Shown here: one piece after another, positions 38,960-48,358 of the stretch
How the letters are laid out: every line of letters begins with the position of its first letter
Numbering within the stretch: position 1 is the stretch's first letter
Assembly (NCBI GenBank): GCA_963747375.1
Contig: CAVVFL010000030.1
Location: 39,268-103,267, forward strand
Source: Sva-07 sp963747375
GTDB lineage: Bacteria; Actinomycetota; Acidimicrobiia; Acidimicrobiales; Ilumatobacteraceae
DNA length: 64,000 nt
Reading direction: 5' to 3'
Translations under genes and position numbers: made by a program
The notes under the pieces: generated by a model
The model's input: the letters and a program-made list of their open reading frames with translations, nothing else
Told to the model about the DNA's origin: nothing
Databases searched by the model: none

Positions 38960-40906
38960 TCAGGGCGCGCGGTGGGCGACGGCGAGGTCGGCGACGTCGC
39001 GCATGATCTTGGCGAGCTGGAAGTCCTTCGGGGTGTAGACCGCGGCGATTCCCATCGCGGCCAGGCGCGGGCGATCGTCCTCGGGGATGATCCCGCCGAC
39101 GATCACGGGCGCATCGACGCCCATCTGTCGCAGGTGGTCGAGTACGTCGGGCACGAGGTCGAGATGCGAGCCCGACAGGATCGAGAGCCCGATCACGTCG
39201 GGGTCCTCGTCGCGTGCCGCCGCCGCGATCTGTTCGGGCGTCGAGCGGATTCCTGCGTACACGACCTCCATTCCCGAGTCGCGAGCGGCGACGGCGATCT
39301 GCTCGGCGCCGTTGGAGTGGCCGTCGAGGCCCGGCTTCGCGACGAGGAACTTCGGCGGCCCGCCGGTCATCGACTTCACGAACTCGACGACGTCGCCGAG
39401 GCCCTGTGCAGAGCCGGTGGCTCCGCTGACACCGGTCGGCGCTCGGTACTCACCGAACACCGAACGCATCACGTCGCCCCACTCACCCGTGGTGCCGCCG
39501 GCCCTGGCGAGCGCGATCGAGGGCGGCATCACGTTGGTGCCCGATTCGGCGGCGGCACGCAGCTCGTCGAGCGCCGTATCGACGGCGGCCTGGTCGCGCG
39601 CCGACCGCCACTCTGTGATCTCGGCGGCCAGGCGTCGTTCGATCGCCGGGTCGACCTTGAGGATCGCACCTTCGCCACCGAGCGGCGACTCGGCGGTCTC
39701 GACGAAGTCGTTGACGCCCACCACGATCTGCTCGCCCGACTCGATCCGGCGCGTGCGTGCCGCCATCGACGTGACGAGGCGCGACTTCAACGTCTCGACC
39801 GCTTCGAACGCTCCGCCCATCGCCAGCACGTCGTCGAGTTCGGCCTGTGCGGCCGCACGGAGCTCGTCGGTCCGACTCTCGATCACCGTCGAACCGTCGA
39901 AGATGTCGTCGTACTCGAGCAGGTCGGTTTCGAAGGCGAGGACCTGCTGCATCCGCAGCGACCACTGCTGATCCCACGGTCGGGGGAGTCCGAGCGCCTC
40001 GTTCCAAGCGGGCAGCTGCACCGAACGCGCCCGAGCCCGCTTCGACAGCGTCACGGCCAACATCTCCAGCACGATGCGCTGCACGTTGTTCTCCGGCTGA
40101 GCTTCGGTCAACCCGAGTGAGTTCACCTGCACGCCGTAGCGGAATCGCAGCGCCTTGTCGTCGGTGACCCCGTAGCGCTCTCGGCCGATCTGCTCCCACA
40201 TGTCGGTCATCGCGCGGAGCTTGCAGACCTCCTCCACGAACCGGATGCCCGCATTGACGAAGAACGAGATCGAGCCGAACACCTGGCTGAACTGCTCGGG
40301 CGACACCTGGCCCGAATCACGCACGGCATCGAGGACCCCGATCGCGGTGGCCATCGAGTAGGCGATCTCCTGCTCGGGCGTCGCGCCGGCTTCCTGCAAG
40401 TGGTACGAGCACACGTTCATCGGGTTCCACAGCGGCGCGTGCTGCGCGCACCAGGCCACCATGTCGACGATCAGGCGCCGTGACGGGTTCGGCGGGAAGA
40501 TGTAGGTGCCCCGCGAGAGGTACTCCTTGACGATGTCGTTCTGCGTGGTCCCGCGGAGCTCGGATGCGTCGACGCCTTGGTCCTCGGCGTTGGCGACGTA
40601 CAGCGCGAGCAGCCAGGCCGCCGTTGCGTTGATCGTCATCGAGGTGTTCATCTGCCCCGGTGGGATCTGGTCGAGGAGTGCACGCATGTGGCCGAGGTGG
40701 GCGACGGGGACACCCACCTTGCCGACCTCGCCCTTCGACATCGCCGAGTCCGGGTCGTAGCCCGTCTGAGTGGGCAGGTCGAACGCGATCGACAGTCCGG
40801 TCTGGCCCTTGGCGAGATTCGTCCGGTACAAGTCGTTTGACGCCTCGGCGCTCGAGTGCCCCGAGTAGGTCCGCATCATCCACGGTCGGTCTTTCGCGCG
40901 CGTCAT
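38960..40906 (-). CDS. Ethylmalonyl-CoA mutase-type (MeaA-like) B12-dependent acyl-CoA mutase
   Basis: The intact protein of about 648 residues has both catalytic and cobalamin domains. The N-terminus reads KDRPWMMRTYSGHSSAEASN, then LSIAFDLPTQTGYD, typical of the MeaA/ethylmalonyl-CoA mutase branch; canonical methylmalonyl-CoA mutases differ here. Other family segments are NTSMTINATAAWLLALY, KEYLSRGTYIFPP and NVCSYHLQEAGATP. The B12-binding motifs are KPGLDGHSNGAEQ (DxHxxG), GLSILSGSH and VGGIIPEDD. The ethylmalonyl-CoA pathway is the expected context, and hbd lies nearby. Other pathway genes (ccr, ecm epimerase) are not seen, so the exact substrate is unproven. The start is the ATG at 40906. 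Confidence 0.85.
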   Translation of the reverse strand: MTRAKDRPWMMRTYSGHSSAEASNDLYRTNLAKGQTGLSIAFDLPTQTGYDPDSAMSKGEVGKVGVPVAHLGHMRALLDQIPPGQMNTSMTINATAAWLLALYVANAEDQGVDASELRGTTQNDIVKEYLSRGTYIFPPNPSRRLIVDMVAWCAQHAPLWNPMNVCSYHLQEAGATPEQEIAYSMATAIGVLDAVRDSGQVSPEQFSQVFGSISFFVNAGIRFVEEVCKLRAMTDMWEQIGRERYGVTDDKALRFRYGVQVNSLGLTEAQPENNVQRIVLEMLAVTLSKRARARSVQLPAWNEALGLPRPWDQQWSLRMQQVLAFETDLLEYDDIFDGSTVIESRTDELRAAAQAELDDVLAMGGAFEAVETLKSRLVTSMAARTRRIESGEQIVVGVNDFVETAESPLGGEGAILKVDPAIERRLAAEITEWRSARDQAAVDTALDELRAAAESGTNVMPPSIALARAGGTTGEWGDVMRSVFGEYRAPTGVSGATGSAQGLGDVVEFVKSMTGGPPKFLVAKPGLDGHSNGAEQIAVAARDSGMEVVYAGIRSTPEQIAAAARDEDPDVIGLSILSGSHLDLVPDVLDHLRQMGVDAPVIVGGIIPEDDRPRLAAMGIAAVYTPKDFQLAKIMRDVADLAVAHRAP

Positions 40907-41249
40907 GAGCGCAGTGTTGTGCCTCGGCCAAGAAGTACTCAAGTCAGCGTGTTGTTCTTCCGAAGAAAGAAGCGTCCCACCGGGACGACAACGGATCGGA
41001 TCACCGCCCCTCCCCTTGGTGGCGATCCGATTCCACGGTGGTTTCCCTCTGGCGGGAACCCCCGCCGGCCGAATGGCGGATTCGGCCGGCGATGTGTGCG
41101 GAGCGGGTGGTGGCGGACCACCCGCTCCCTGCACTTTTCGGCCCTTGGGCCCTCCCATCTCTCGGAAATTCGGAGTGTTTGTTGCGCTCTGCGCAACAAA
41201 CACTCCGAATTTCGGGTTTGCGGGTTTACGGGTTTATGGGTTTGTGGGT
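40907..41249. repeat. Gene-free spacer packed with hairpins
   Basis: This 343-base spacer holds no gene but a series of inverted repeats: CGTCCC/GGGACG near 40975; 12-base arms at 41063-41091 (CGCCGGCCGAAT); 11-base arms at 41100-41128 (GGAGCGGGTGG); GGCCC/GGGCC near 41140; and a perfect 23-base hairpin at 41165-41213 with a TCT loop. The last can form a very stable cruciform or RNA hairpin. It separates aat and the mutase, which are on the same strand. Confidence 0.75.
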
Positions 41250-41276
41250 TTACGGGTCTCGGGGTGTATGGGTTGC
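41213..41276. repeat. Period-8 tandem repeat (CGGGTTTA-type), eight units
   Basis: Eight consecutive octamers read CGGGTTTG, CGGGTTTA, CGGGTTTA, TGGGTTTG, TGGGTTTA, CGGGTCTC, GGGGTGTA and TGGGTTGC. The last units lie inside the 3' end of aat and encode its terminal residues (HAATHTPRDP). Confidence 0.85.
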
Positions 41277-41921
41277 GGCGTGGAGGCGTGACAGGTACTC
41301 GGCGCGGGGGAGGGCCACCGCACCGAGGCTGGCCAGATGGTCGGTGACCCACTGCACGTCGAGCAGCTCTGCGCCCGTCTCGTTCAACCAGTCCACGAGC
41401 GCGACGAGGGCCGTCTTCGACGCGTCGGTCGCGGTGTGGAACATGGCTTCCCCGGCGAAGAAGCGTTCGATGCGCAGCCCGTAGAGGCCGCCGACGAGTT
41501 CGTCGTCGAGGAACACCTCGACCGAATGGCCCCACCCCAGGCGGAACAGTTCGCCGTATGCGTCGACGATCGCCTTGGTGATCCACCGTCCGGGTCGATC
41601 CGGGTCGCCGCAGGCCCACATGACGTCGGTGAAGCGAGTGTCCATCCTGACGTCGAAGTGCCGCATGCTCTTGCGCAGCGATCGGCTCACGTGGAGCCCG
41701 TCGAGCGGGATGATGCCCCGAGGGTCGGGCGAGAACCATGCCATCTTCGACCGTCGCCGGCGCGGGTCGACCGGCATCGGGAACAGCCCGGCGCGGTACG
41801 CCGCCAGCAGCGTGCCCGCTTCGAGATCGGCACCCACCGCCACGAGATCTTCGCCCGAAACGATCTCCTGGGGATCCGGCATCACGAATCGCGACGGTGG
41901 CGGTTCGATGGGGATGCTCAC
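41250..41921 (-). CDS. aat: Leucyl/phenylalanyl-tRNA--protein transferase
   Basis: The intact protein of about 223 residues belongs to the Aat family, which adds Leu or Phe to N-terminal Lys or Arg to make N-degrons. Signatures are DLVAVGADLEAGTLLAAYRA, GLFPMPVDP, MAWFSPDPRGIIPLDGLHVS, WGHSVEVFLDDELVGGLYGL and FFAGEAMFHTATDASKTAL. The start is taken at GTG 41921. Its last ten residues are encoded by an octamer tandem repeat, which may have extended or altered the C-terminus. Confidence 0.9.
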   Translation of the reverse strand: MSIPIEPPPSRFVMPDPQEIVSGEDLVAVGADLEAGTLLAAYRAGLFPMPVDPRRRRSKMAWFSPDPRGIIPLDGLHVSRSLRKSMRHFDVRMDTRFTDVMWACGDPDRPGRWITKAIVDAYGELFRLGWGHSVEVFLDDELVGGLYGLRIERFFAGEAMFHTATDASKTALVALVDWLNETGAELLDVQWVTDHLASLGAVALPRAEYLSRLHAATHTPRDP

Positions 41922-41956
41922 CGGCTCATTCTGACCCGGTTGCCGTACGTCGTTCG

Positions 41957-42808
41957 TCAGTAGGTGCGGAACCCGTGCTTGGTCTTTCGGCCGAGCCGGC
42001 CGGCGGCGACCATCCGGCGCAGGGCGGGGGCAGCGGCGTAGTTCGGGTCGCGGAACTCGTCGTAGAGCGCGTCGAGAATCGCCAGCGACGTGTCGAGGCC
42101 GACGAGATCGAGCAGGGCGAACGGGCCCATGGGGAAGTTGCAGCCGCCCATCATCGCGGTGTCGATGTCGTCCATCGATGCCGTGCCCTGCTCCCACATG
42201 CGAATCGCATTGTTGAGATACGGGAAGAGCAGCGCATTGACGATGAACCCGGCACGGTCCTGCACCTGCACGGCATCCTTGCCGCACGTCGTGGCGAACT
42301 CCACCGCGGTGTCGATCGTCTCGTCTGACGCCGTGAGCGGGCGGATGATCTCGACGAGCTTCATCATCGGTGCGGGATTGAAGAAGTGGATGCCACAGAC
42401 CTTGTCGGGACGCTCGGTCACCATCGCCAGTTCGACCACGGCGAGGGTGGACGTGTTCGTCGCGATGATCGCCTCGGGCTTCACGATGCGGTCGAGTTTC
42501 TCGAACAGGTCGCGCTTGACGTCCATGTCCTCGACCACGCTCTCGATGACGAGTTCGCAGTCGTGGAGCTTGTGCAGATCGTCGGTGACGGTGATGCGGC
42601 CGAGGATTGCGAGGCGTTCGTCGTCGGTCAGGCGTTCACGGGCGACCTGCTTGGCGAGCCCGGCGTCGATGCCGTGGAGCACGGCGTCGGCACCCGCCTG
42701 CGTCCGTGATCGAACGACCACGTCGAACCCGGCGCGCGAGGCGACCTCGGCGAGCCCGGATCCCATGATCCCTGACCCGATGACTCCCACGGTGCGGATG
42801 TTTCCCAT
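41957..42808 (-). CDS. hbd: 3-hydroxybutyryl-CoA dehydrogenase
   Basis: The intact 283-residue enzyme has the NAD-binding motif VGVIGSGIMGSGLAEV at residues 7-22. The 3-hydroxyacyl-CoA dehydrogenase signatures are NTSTLAVVELA, GIHFFNPAPMMKLVEII, CGKDAVQVQDRAGFIVNALL and DTAMMGGCNFPMGPFALLDL. It reduces acetoacetyl-CoA or oxidises 3-hydroxybutyryl-CoA in the cytoplasm. It lies upstream of aat on the same strand. The mutase two genes away makes a role in C4-acyl-CoA metabolism plausible. Confidence 0.9.
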   Translation of the reverse strand: MGNIRTVGVIGSGIMGSGLAEVASRAGFDVVVRSRTQAGADAVLHGIDAGLAKQVARERLTDDERLAILGRITVTDDLHKLHDCELVIESVVEDMDVKRDLFEKLDRIVKPEAIIATNTSTLAVVELAMVTERPDKVCGIHFFNPAPMMKLVEIIRPLTASDETIDTAVEFATTCGKDAVQVQDRAGFIVNALLFPYLNNAIRMWEQGTASMDDIDTAMMGGCNFPMGPFALLDLVGLDTSLAILDALYDEFRDPNYAAAPALRRMVAAGRLGRKTKHGFRTY

Positions 42809-42974
42809 GCGCGCAAGATAGCTACCGGTTGGTAACCCCACCAAGGTGGGACTCCCGCGACCCCTGGGCCGGGCCGTTCCCGGCGGTCGAATCGGGTGAT
42901 TCCGCGCTGCCGTCGTCCGCGCCACCTAACGTCACGGCGTTCGCGAGGTCACACGACCTCGCCCGGCATCGCGA

Positions 42975-45359
42975 ATGTTCTTCCTCCTTCTCCTCCACCT
43001 CGTCGTCGGGATCGGCATCGTTGCTGCGGGCCGAATGCTCGGTCGGCGGTCGTTCCTCGTTGCCGCGATCGCGCCGGTCGCCACGCTGCTGTGGGCGTCG
43101 ACGAACGCGTCGGCGGTCCTCGACGGTGAACCGGTGACCGAGTCGTTCGCGTGGATCCCGCAGCTCGGGATCGACATCGACCTGCGTCTCGATTCGTTCG
43201 CGCTGCTGATGGTCGGGGTCATCTCCGGCATCGGCGTGTTGATCTGCATCTACTCGATGGGGTACTTCAGTCACGACAAGCCGGGCTTGGCGCGGCTCGC
43301 CGGGGTCCTCGTGATCTTCGCCGGGGCGATGCTCGGCGTGGTCCTGTCCGACCAGCTGATCGCACTCTTCATCTTCTGGGAACTGACCTCGGTCACGTCG
43401 TACCTGCTGATCGGCAACGACGACACCAACCCGCGCGCCCGAGCGGCGGCGATGCAGGCGATCTTCATCACCGGTGCCGGCGGGCTCGTGCTGCTCGCGG
43501 GCCTGATCATCATCGGCCAGGCCGGCGGCACCTATCGGATGTCCGAACTGCTCGCCGACCCACCGAGCGGTGGCGCGGTCAATGTCGGCATCATCCTCGT
43601 CCTCATCGGGGCGTTCACGAAGTCGGCGCAGGCGCCGTTCAGCAGCTGGCTCCCGGCCGCCATGGTCGCCCCGACCCCGGTGAGTGCGTACCTGCACTCG
43701 GCGACGATGGTCAAGGCCGGCGTCTACCTCGTGGCCCGCATGGCTCCGATGTTCGCGATGACCGGCAACTGGCGCCTCGTGGTGATGGTGATCGGCGCGC
43801 TGACGATGCTGATCGGCGGGCTGCGCGCGCTACGCCAACACGATCTCAAGTTGCTGCTCGCGTACGGCACCGTCAGCCAGCTCGGCTTCATGATGCTGCT
43901 GCTCGGTGTCGGCGAGTACCACATCGCCGAAGCCGGCCTCGTTCTGATCCTGGCCCACGCAGCGTTCAAGGCGGCGCTGTTCATGGTGGTCGGCATCGTC
44001 GATCACGAGACCGGCACGCGTGACATCACCGAGCTCCACGGCTTCGGGTCCTCGTGGCGGCTCGTGCAGGTGGTGGCCGTCGTCAGCGCGGCGTCGATGG
44101 CGGGCATCCCGCCGCTCTTCGGTTTCATCGCCAAGGAGAAGGCGCTCGACGGGTACCTCGAACACGGCGACTTCGCCGGGGCCACGGCAGTGCTGGTCGT
44201 GATCGTCCTCGCGTCGATCCTGACCTTCGCGTACTCCGCCCGCTTCGTGCTGGGCATCTTCGGCGCGTTCGGCTCGGCTGATCACCCGGTCGTGTCGCGC
44301 ACCGCCCACGCGCCGGGAGCCGTCTTCGTCGGGCCGGCCGCCGTACTCACTGCCGTGACGGTGATCTTCGGCCTCGTGCCGGGACTGCTCGACGACCTCG
44401 TCGAGGGTGCGACCACCGCGCTGTATCCCGGCTCTGAACCCAAGGCCCTCCACCTGTTCGCCGGGTTCAACCCCGCCCTCGGTCTCTCCGTCCTCGTCAT
44501 CGTCGGCGGCGCGCTGCTCACCGTGTTCCGGGTCCGGGTTGCCGGTGTCCAGCGTCGCGCCAGCGAGGTCATCCGTCCGATCCCCTCGAGCGAGCAGGGC
44601 TACCTCGGCGTGCTACGTGGCATCTCGGTGATCGCCAACCGCGTCACCGGCACCGTCCAGAACGGGTCCTTGCCGATCTACATCTCGATCATCATCCTGA
44701 CCGTCACCGCCGTTCCCGCGGCGGCGTTCGCCACCGATCTCGGGTCCCTGCCCGAGTGGGTCGAGGAACCGGCGCACGTCGTGCTCGTCGCGGTGATGGT
44801 CGCGGCGGCGCTCGGCGCTTCGATCGTCCGCCACCGCATCGCGGCGGCGCTCATGCTCGGCGGCGTGGGCTATGCGATGGCCGGCCTGTACGTGGCTCGC
44901 GGTGCGCCCGATCTCGCGCTGACCCAGTTCTCGATCGAGACCTTGAGCACCGTGCTGTTCGTGCTCGTCCTGCGGTTCCTGCCGCGTTCGTGGCGGCACG
45001 AGGCTCCGTCGATCGCGGCCCCGATGCGCATCGCAGTCGCTGCTGCGGTCGGAGTCGGCATCTTCATCTTCGCGCTGTCGGCCAGCAACGCCCGCTCGAG
45101 CGTCGACGAACCGTCGATGTCGGAGGTCATGGTCGAACAGTCGCTGCCGAAGGGCAAGGGCCACAACGTGGTCAACGTGATCCTCGTCGACTTCCGCGGT
45201 TGGGACACGATGGGAGAGATCACCGTGCTGTTGGTGGCCGCGATCGGCGCTGTCAGCCTCGCTCGACCCGGGCGCCGGCGTGCCGACGACGACGCTCCCG
45301 TGTTCGAGGAGATCCTCGATGCCGGCGACGAGCCGGCCCTGCCCGAGGCGTTGCGATGA
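42975..45359 (+). CDS. mrpA: Mrp antiporter subunit A
   Basis: The intact 794-residue membrane protein heads the Mrp operon. It has the NuoL-like proton channel domain with the essential Glu in FIFWELTSVTSYL (Glu136) and Lys residues in AFTKSAQAPFSSWLP and HSATMVKAGVY. A MrpB-like C-terminal region includes AAALGASIVRHRIAAALMLG and MSEVMVEQSLPKGKGHNVVN. Mrp complexes exchange Na+ (or Li+/K+) for protons and support pH and salt tolerance. The stop overlaps mrpB as ATGA. Confidence 0.95.
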   Translation: MFFLLLLHLVVGIGIVAAGRMLGRRSFLVAAIAPVATLLWASTNASAVLDGEPVTESFAWIPQLGIDIDLRLDSFALLMVGVISGIGVLICIYSMGYFSHDKPGLARLAGVLVIFAGAMLGVVLSDQLIALFIFWELTSVTSYLLIGNDDTNPRARAAAMQAIFITGAGGLVLLAGLIIIGQAGGTYRMSELLADPPSGGAVNVGIILVLIGAFTKSAQAPFSSWLPAAMVAPTPVSAYLHSATMVKAGVYLVARMAPMFAMTGNWRLVVMVIGALTMLIGGLRALRQHDLKLLLAYGTVSQLGFMMLLLGVGEYHIAEAGLVLILAHAAFKAALFMVVGIVDHETGTRDITELHGFGSSWRLVQVVAVVSAASMAGIPPLFGFIAKEKALDGYLEHGDFAGATAVLVVIVLASILTFAYSARFVLGIFGAFGSADHPVVSRTAHAPGAVFVGPAAVLTAVTVIFGLVPGLLDDLVEGATTALYPGSEPKALHLFAGFNPALGLSVLVIVGGALLTVFRVRVAGVQRRASEVIRPIPSSEQGYLGVLRGISVIANRVTGTVQNGSLPIYISIIILTVTAVPAAAFATDLGSLPEWVEEPAHVVLVAVMVAAALGASIVRHRIAAALMLGGVGYAMAGLYVARGAPDLALTQFSIETLSTVLFVLVLRFLPRSWRHEAPSIAAPMRIAVAAAVGVGIFIFALSASNARSSVDEPSMSEVMVEQSLPKGKGHNVVNVILVDFRGWDTMGEITVLLVAAIGAVSLARPGRRRADDDAPVFEEILDAGDEPALPEALR

Positions 45360-45886
45360 GCCCGAGGCCGGTACCGCGGGGTGCACTCCGGCGCAGCCGT
45401 CGGATGATGTTGCTCGACACCTCGATGAAGGTGTTGTACCCGTCGATCCTCGTGCTCGCGGTCTACTTCCTGGTGGCCGGTCACAACCGACCGGGTGGCG
45501 GGTTCGTGGGTGGGCTCGTCGTCGGAGGGGCACTGGCGCTGCGGTACGTGTCGGGTGGCGCGCAGGCCGTGCGCGACACGTTCCGACTCCCGCCGCACCT
45601 GTTCCTCGGCCTCGGCCTGCTCATGTCGGCGCTGACGGCGTTCATCCCGGTCGTGCTCGGAGGGTCGATCCTCGAACACGGCGACGCGACGTTCCACCTC
45701 CCGGTGTTCGACAAGGTGAAGGTGACGAGTGCGCTCTCGTTCGACATCGGTGTCGACCTCGTCGTCATCGGACTGATCCTGATGGCGTTCGTCGCGTTCG
45801 GCGAGGACCTTCCCGCCTCACCTGGTCCGTCCGATGACGGCATCGACGCTGCGCCATCGGCGCCGAAGGCCCGGTCGACGCGATGA
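45356..45886 (+). CDS. mrpB: Mrp antiporter subunit B
   Basis: The 176-residue membrane protein has SMKVLYPSILVLAVYFLVAG, then HNRPGGGFVGGLVVGGALAL, and a C-terminal TSALSFDIGVDLVVIGLILM, all standard for MrpB. It overlaps the ends of mrpA (ATGA) and mrpC (ATGA), which indicates stepwise translational coupling. Confidence 0.93.
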   Translation: MSPRPVPRGALRRSRRMMLLDTSMKVLYPSILVLAVYFLVAGHNRPGGGFVGGLVVGGALALRYVSGGAQAVRDTFRLPPHLFLGLGLLMSALTAFIPVVLGGSILEHGDATFHLPVFDKVKVTSALSFDIGVDLVVIGLILMAFVAFGEDLPASPGPSDDGIDAAPSAPKARSTR

Positions 45887-46302
45887 GCGTCCTGCTCGCC
45901 TTCGCCGCGGCGTTCCTCTTCGCGACGGGCACGTGGATGCTGCTGCAGCGACGGCTCTCCCGGATCCTCATCGGCGTCGGCCTCGTCGGGCACGGCTCGA
46001 ACATCCTGCTCCTGACCTCCGGCGGCGGTGGTGGTGTGTCACCGATCATCGACACGGCCGATCCGTCGGAGTTCACCGACCCGCTGCCTCAAGCACTCGT
46101 CCTCACCTCGATCGTGATCACGTTCGGCGTCACGGCATTCCTCCTCGCGCTCGGGTTCCGCAGTTGGCGGATCACCCACGACGACGTGGTCGAGGACGAC
46201 GTCGAGGACCGCTTCATCGCGCGTCGGCGAGACTCCGATCAGGCCGTGGCCGAAGAGGCACTCGCCGAGCGTGACCAAGCGGCCGAGGAGGATCGACGGT
46301 GA
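45883..46302 (+). CDS. mrpC: Mrp antiporter subunit C
   Basis: The 139-residue NuoK-like protein has three predicted helices, including LLAFAAAFLFATGTWMLL and PLPQALVLTSIVITFGVTAF, the conserved MrpC block. The C-terminal 40 residues are charged (RDSDQAVAEEALAERDQAAE) and cytoplasmic. It overlaps mrpD as GTGA. Confidence 0.93.
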   Translation: MSVLLAFAAAFLFATGTWMLLQRRLSRILIGVGLVGHGSNILLLTSGGGGGVSPIIDTADPSEFTDPLPQALVLTSIVITFGVTAFLLALGFRSWRITHDDVVEDDVEDRFIARRRDSDQAVAEEALAERDQAAEEDRR

Positions 46303-47801
46303 ACGCGCTCGTTCCGCTGCCGATCATCGTGCCGCTGCTCGGGGCGGCGCTGTGCGTGATCGCCGCGCCGGTGCGGTGGGTGCAGCGGATCATCAGCCTG
46401 TCTGCGTTGACCTGCAACATGGTCGTGGCGATCGTTCTGTTCGTGCGTGTCGACGACGTCGACATGGTGGTGATGCAGGCCGGCGGCTGGCCGGTGCCGC
46501 TCGGCATCACGCTCGCCGTCGACCGGCTGTCGGCGGTGATGCTGGTGGTGTCGTCGCTGGTGCTGCTGGCCGTGATGGTGTACGCCATCGGCCAGAAGGC
46601 CGAGGAGTCACGGTACGCAGCGTTCAACCCGGTGTACCTGGTCCTCGCGGCCGGCGTCTCGGCCAGCTTCATCACCGGTGACCTCTTCAACCTCTTCGTG
46701 GCGTTCGAGATGATGCTCGTCGCCAGCTACGTCCTGCTCACGCTCGGCGGGCGTCCCGACCAGGTCCGTGCCGGCATGTCGTACGTCGTCATCAGCCTCG
46801 TCGCCTCGACGTTCTTCGTCACGGCGCTCGCCGTGATCTACGCGGCCACCGGCACGGTGAACATGGCGCAACTCGCCGAGCGGATGCCCGAACTCCCGCC
46901 CGGCGTGGCGACCGGATTCTCGTTGCTGCTGATCCTCGTGTTCGGCATCAAGGCCGGGTTGTTCCCGCTGTTCTTCTGGCTGCCCGACAGCTATCCGACC
47001 GCCTCGGGTGCGATCACCGCCGTCTTCGCCGGGCTGCTCACGAAGGTCGGGGTCTATGCGATCATCCGCACGCAGACGCTCATCTTCCCACCGGACGCCC
47101 GGCAGGGAACGCTGTTGCTCGTGCTCGCCGGCCTCACGATGATCGTCGGTGTGCTCGGTGCGCTCGCCCAGGACGACCTGCGACGGATGCTGTCGTTCCA
47201 CATCGTGAGCCACATCGGCTACATGATCTTCGGCCTCGCACTGTTCACCCTCGCCGGAGTTGCCGGGGCTGTCTTCTACGTGGTGCACCACATCATCGTG
47301 AAGACCGCGCTGTTCCTCGTCGCCGGTCTGGTCGAGCGGCGCTCGGGATCCGACCGTCTGTCGAGGGTCGGTGGCATGGTGCGCAGCGCACCGATGATCG
47401 CGGTGCTCTTCGCGCTCCCGGCGTTGAGCATTGCCGGTCTGCCGCCGTTCTCGGGGTTCGTCGGCAAGTTCGCGTTGGTCAGTGCCGGCATCGAGTCGGA
47501 GGACTGGTTGATCGTCGGCGTCAGCCTGCTGGTCAGTCTGTTGACCGTGTACGTGATGGTGCGGATCTGGTCGAACGTGTTCTGGGGGGAGCCGGAGGAT
47601 CCGGCAATCGTCGAATGGATCGCATCGGACCAGAGTCGGGTGCCACGGCTCATGACGGCTGCGGCCTCGGTGGTCGTGGTGCTCTCGGTCGCACTCATGG
47701 TGTTCGCCGGCCCGTTGTACAACTACGCGGAGCGCACGGCCGCTGATCTGCTCGCACCACAGCAGTACATCGAGACCGTCCTGGAAGGCGGTGGCGAGTG
47801 A
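46299..47801 (+). CDS. mrpD: Mrp antiporter subunit D
   Basis: The 500-residue NuoN/M-like channel subunit has the conserved Glu in NLFVAFEMMLVASYVLL, a transport Lys in GIKAGLFPLFFWLPDSYPTA, and a third channel region in HHIIVKTALFLVAGLVERRS. It starts with GTG and overlaps the stop of mrpC. It is followed by mrpE with a GTGA overlap. It is required for antiport together with MrpA. Confidence 0.95.
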   Translation: MNALVPLPIIVPLLGAALCVIAAPVRWVQRIISLSALTCNMVVAIVLFVRVDDVDMVVMQAGGWPVPLGITLAVDRLSAVMLVVSSLVLLAVMVYAIGQKAEESRYAAFNPVYLVLAAGVSASFITGDLFNLFVAFEMMLVASYVLLTLGGRPDQVRAGMSYVVISLVASTFFVTALAVIYAATGTVNMAQLAERMPELPPGVATGFSLLLILVFGIKAGLFPLFFWLPDSYPTASGAITAVFAGLLTKVGVYAIIRTQTLIFPPDARQGTLLLVLAGLTMIVGVLGALAQDDLRRMLSFHIVSHIGYMIFGLALFTLAGVAGAVFYVVHHIIVKTALFLVAGLVERRSGSDRLSRVGGMVRSAPMIAVLFALPALSIAGLPPFSGFVGKFALVSAGIESEDWLIVGVSLLVSLLTVYVMVRIWSNVFWGEPEDPAIVEWIASDQSRVPRLMTAAASVVVVLSVALMVFAGPLYNYAERTAADLLAPQQYIETVLEGGGE

Positions 47802-48358
47802 CCCCCTCCGTTCGACTCCCTGCCCTCGTCATCTGGCTCACGCTCGTCTGGGCATTTCTCTGGGGTGATTTCGGGCTGGCGAGCCTGGTGGCCGGCGTCG
47901 CCGTGGCGTTGTTCGTCGTGTGGCTCGGCCGTCCGGCCGACGTGCACGGCATGCAGCTGACCTCGTTCCATCCGTTGTCGGCGCTCGTGTTCGTCGGCTA
48001 CTTCGCGGTGCAGCTCGTGAAGTCGAACCTGCAGGTCGCCTGGACGGTGATCAGCCCCCATCCGAACGTCAACACCGCGATCGTGGCGGTGCCGATGCAT
48101 GTCGCCTCGGACGGCATCGTCACCGTCGTCGCCAACGCGGTGACCCTGACGCCGGGCACCCTGACCGTCGATGTGCACGAATCCGACGACGGAACACCGC
48201 CCGTGATCTACGTCCACGTGTTGCAGTTCGACGACGCCGAGTCGGTTCGAGCCGATGTGCTCCATCTCGAACGGCTCGCCGTGCGGGCATTCGGGACCAA
48301 GCAGCAACGTGCAGATCTCGACGTTGTCGTGGCGGCGCGCGCGGAGGCCGCGTCGTGA
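47798..48358 (+). CDS. mrpE: Mrp antiporter subunit E
   Basis: The 186-residue membrane protein has VIWLTLVWAFLWGDFGLASL at its N-terminus and the family segment SHPNVNTAIVAVPMHVA-type (here SPHPNVNTAIVAVPMHVASD). Then come NAVTLTPGTLTVDVHESD and a C-terminal cytoplasmic domain. It ends in a GTGA overlap with mrpF. Confidence 0.92.
   Translation: MTPSVRLPALVIWLTLVWAFLWGDFGLASLVAGVAVALFVVWLGRPADVHGMQLTSFHPLSALVFVGYFAVQLVKSNLQVAWTVISPHPNVNTAIVAVPMHVASDGIVTVVANAVTLTPGTLTVDVHESDDGTPPVIYVHVLQFDDAESVRADVLHLERLAVRAFGTKQQRADLDVVVAARAEAAS

Noticed and set aside
41213..41276. CRISPR or telomere-like array
   Set aside because: An octamer tandem repeat without spacers, on a chromosomal region overlapping a gene end.
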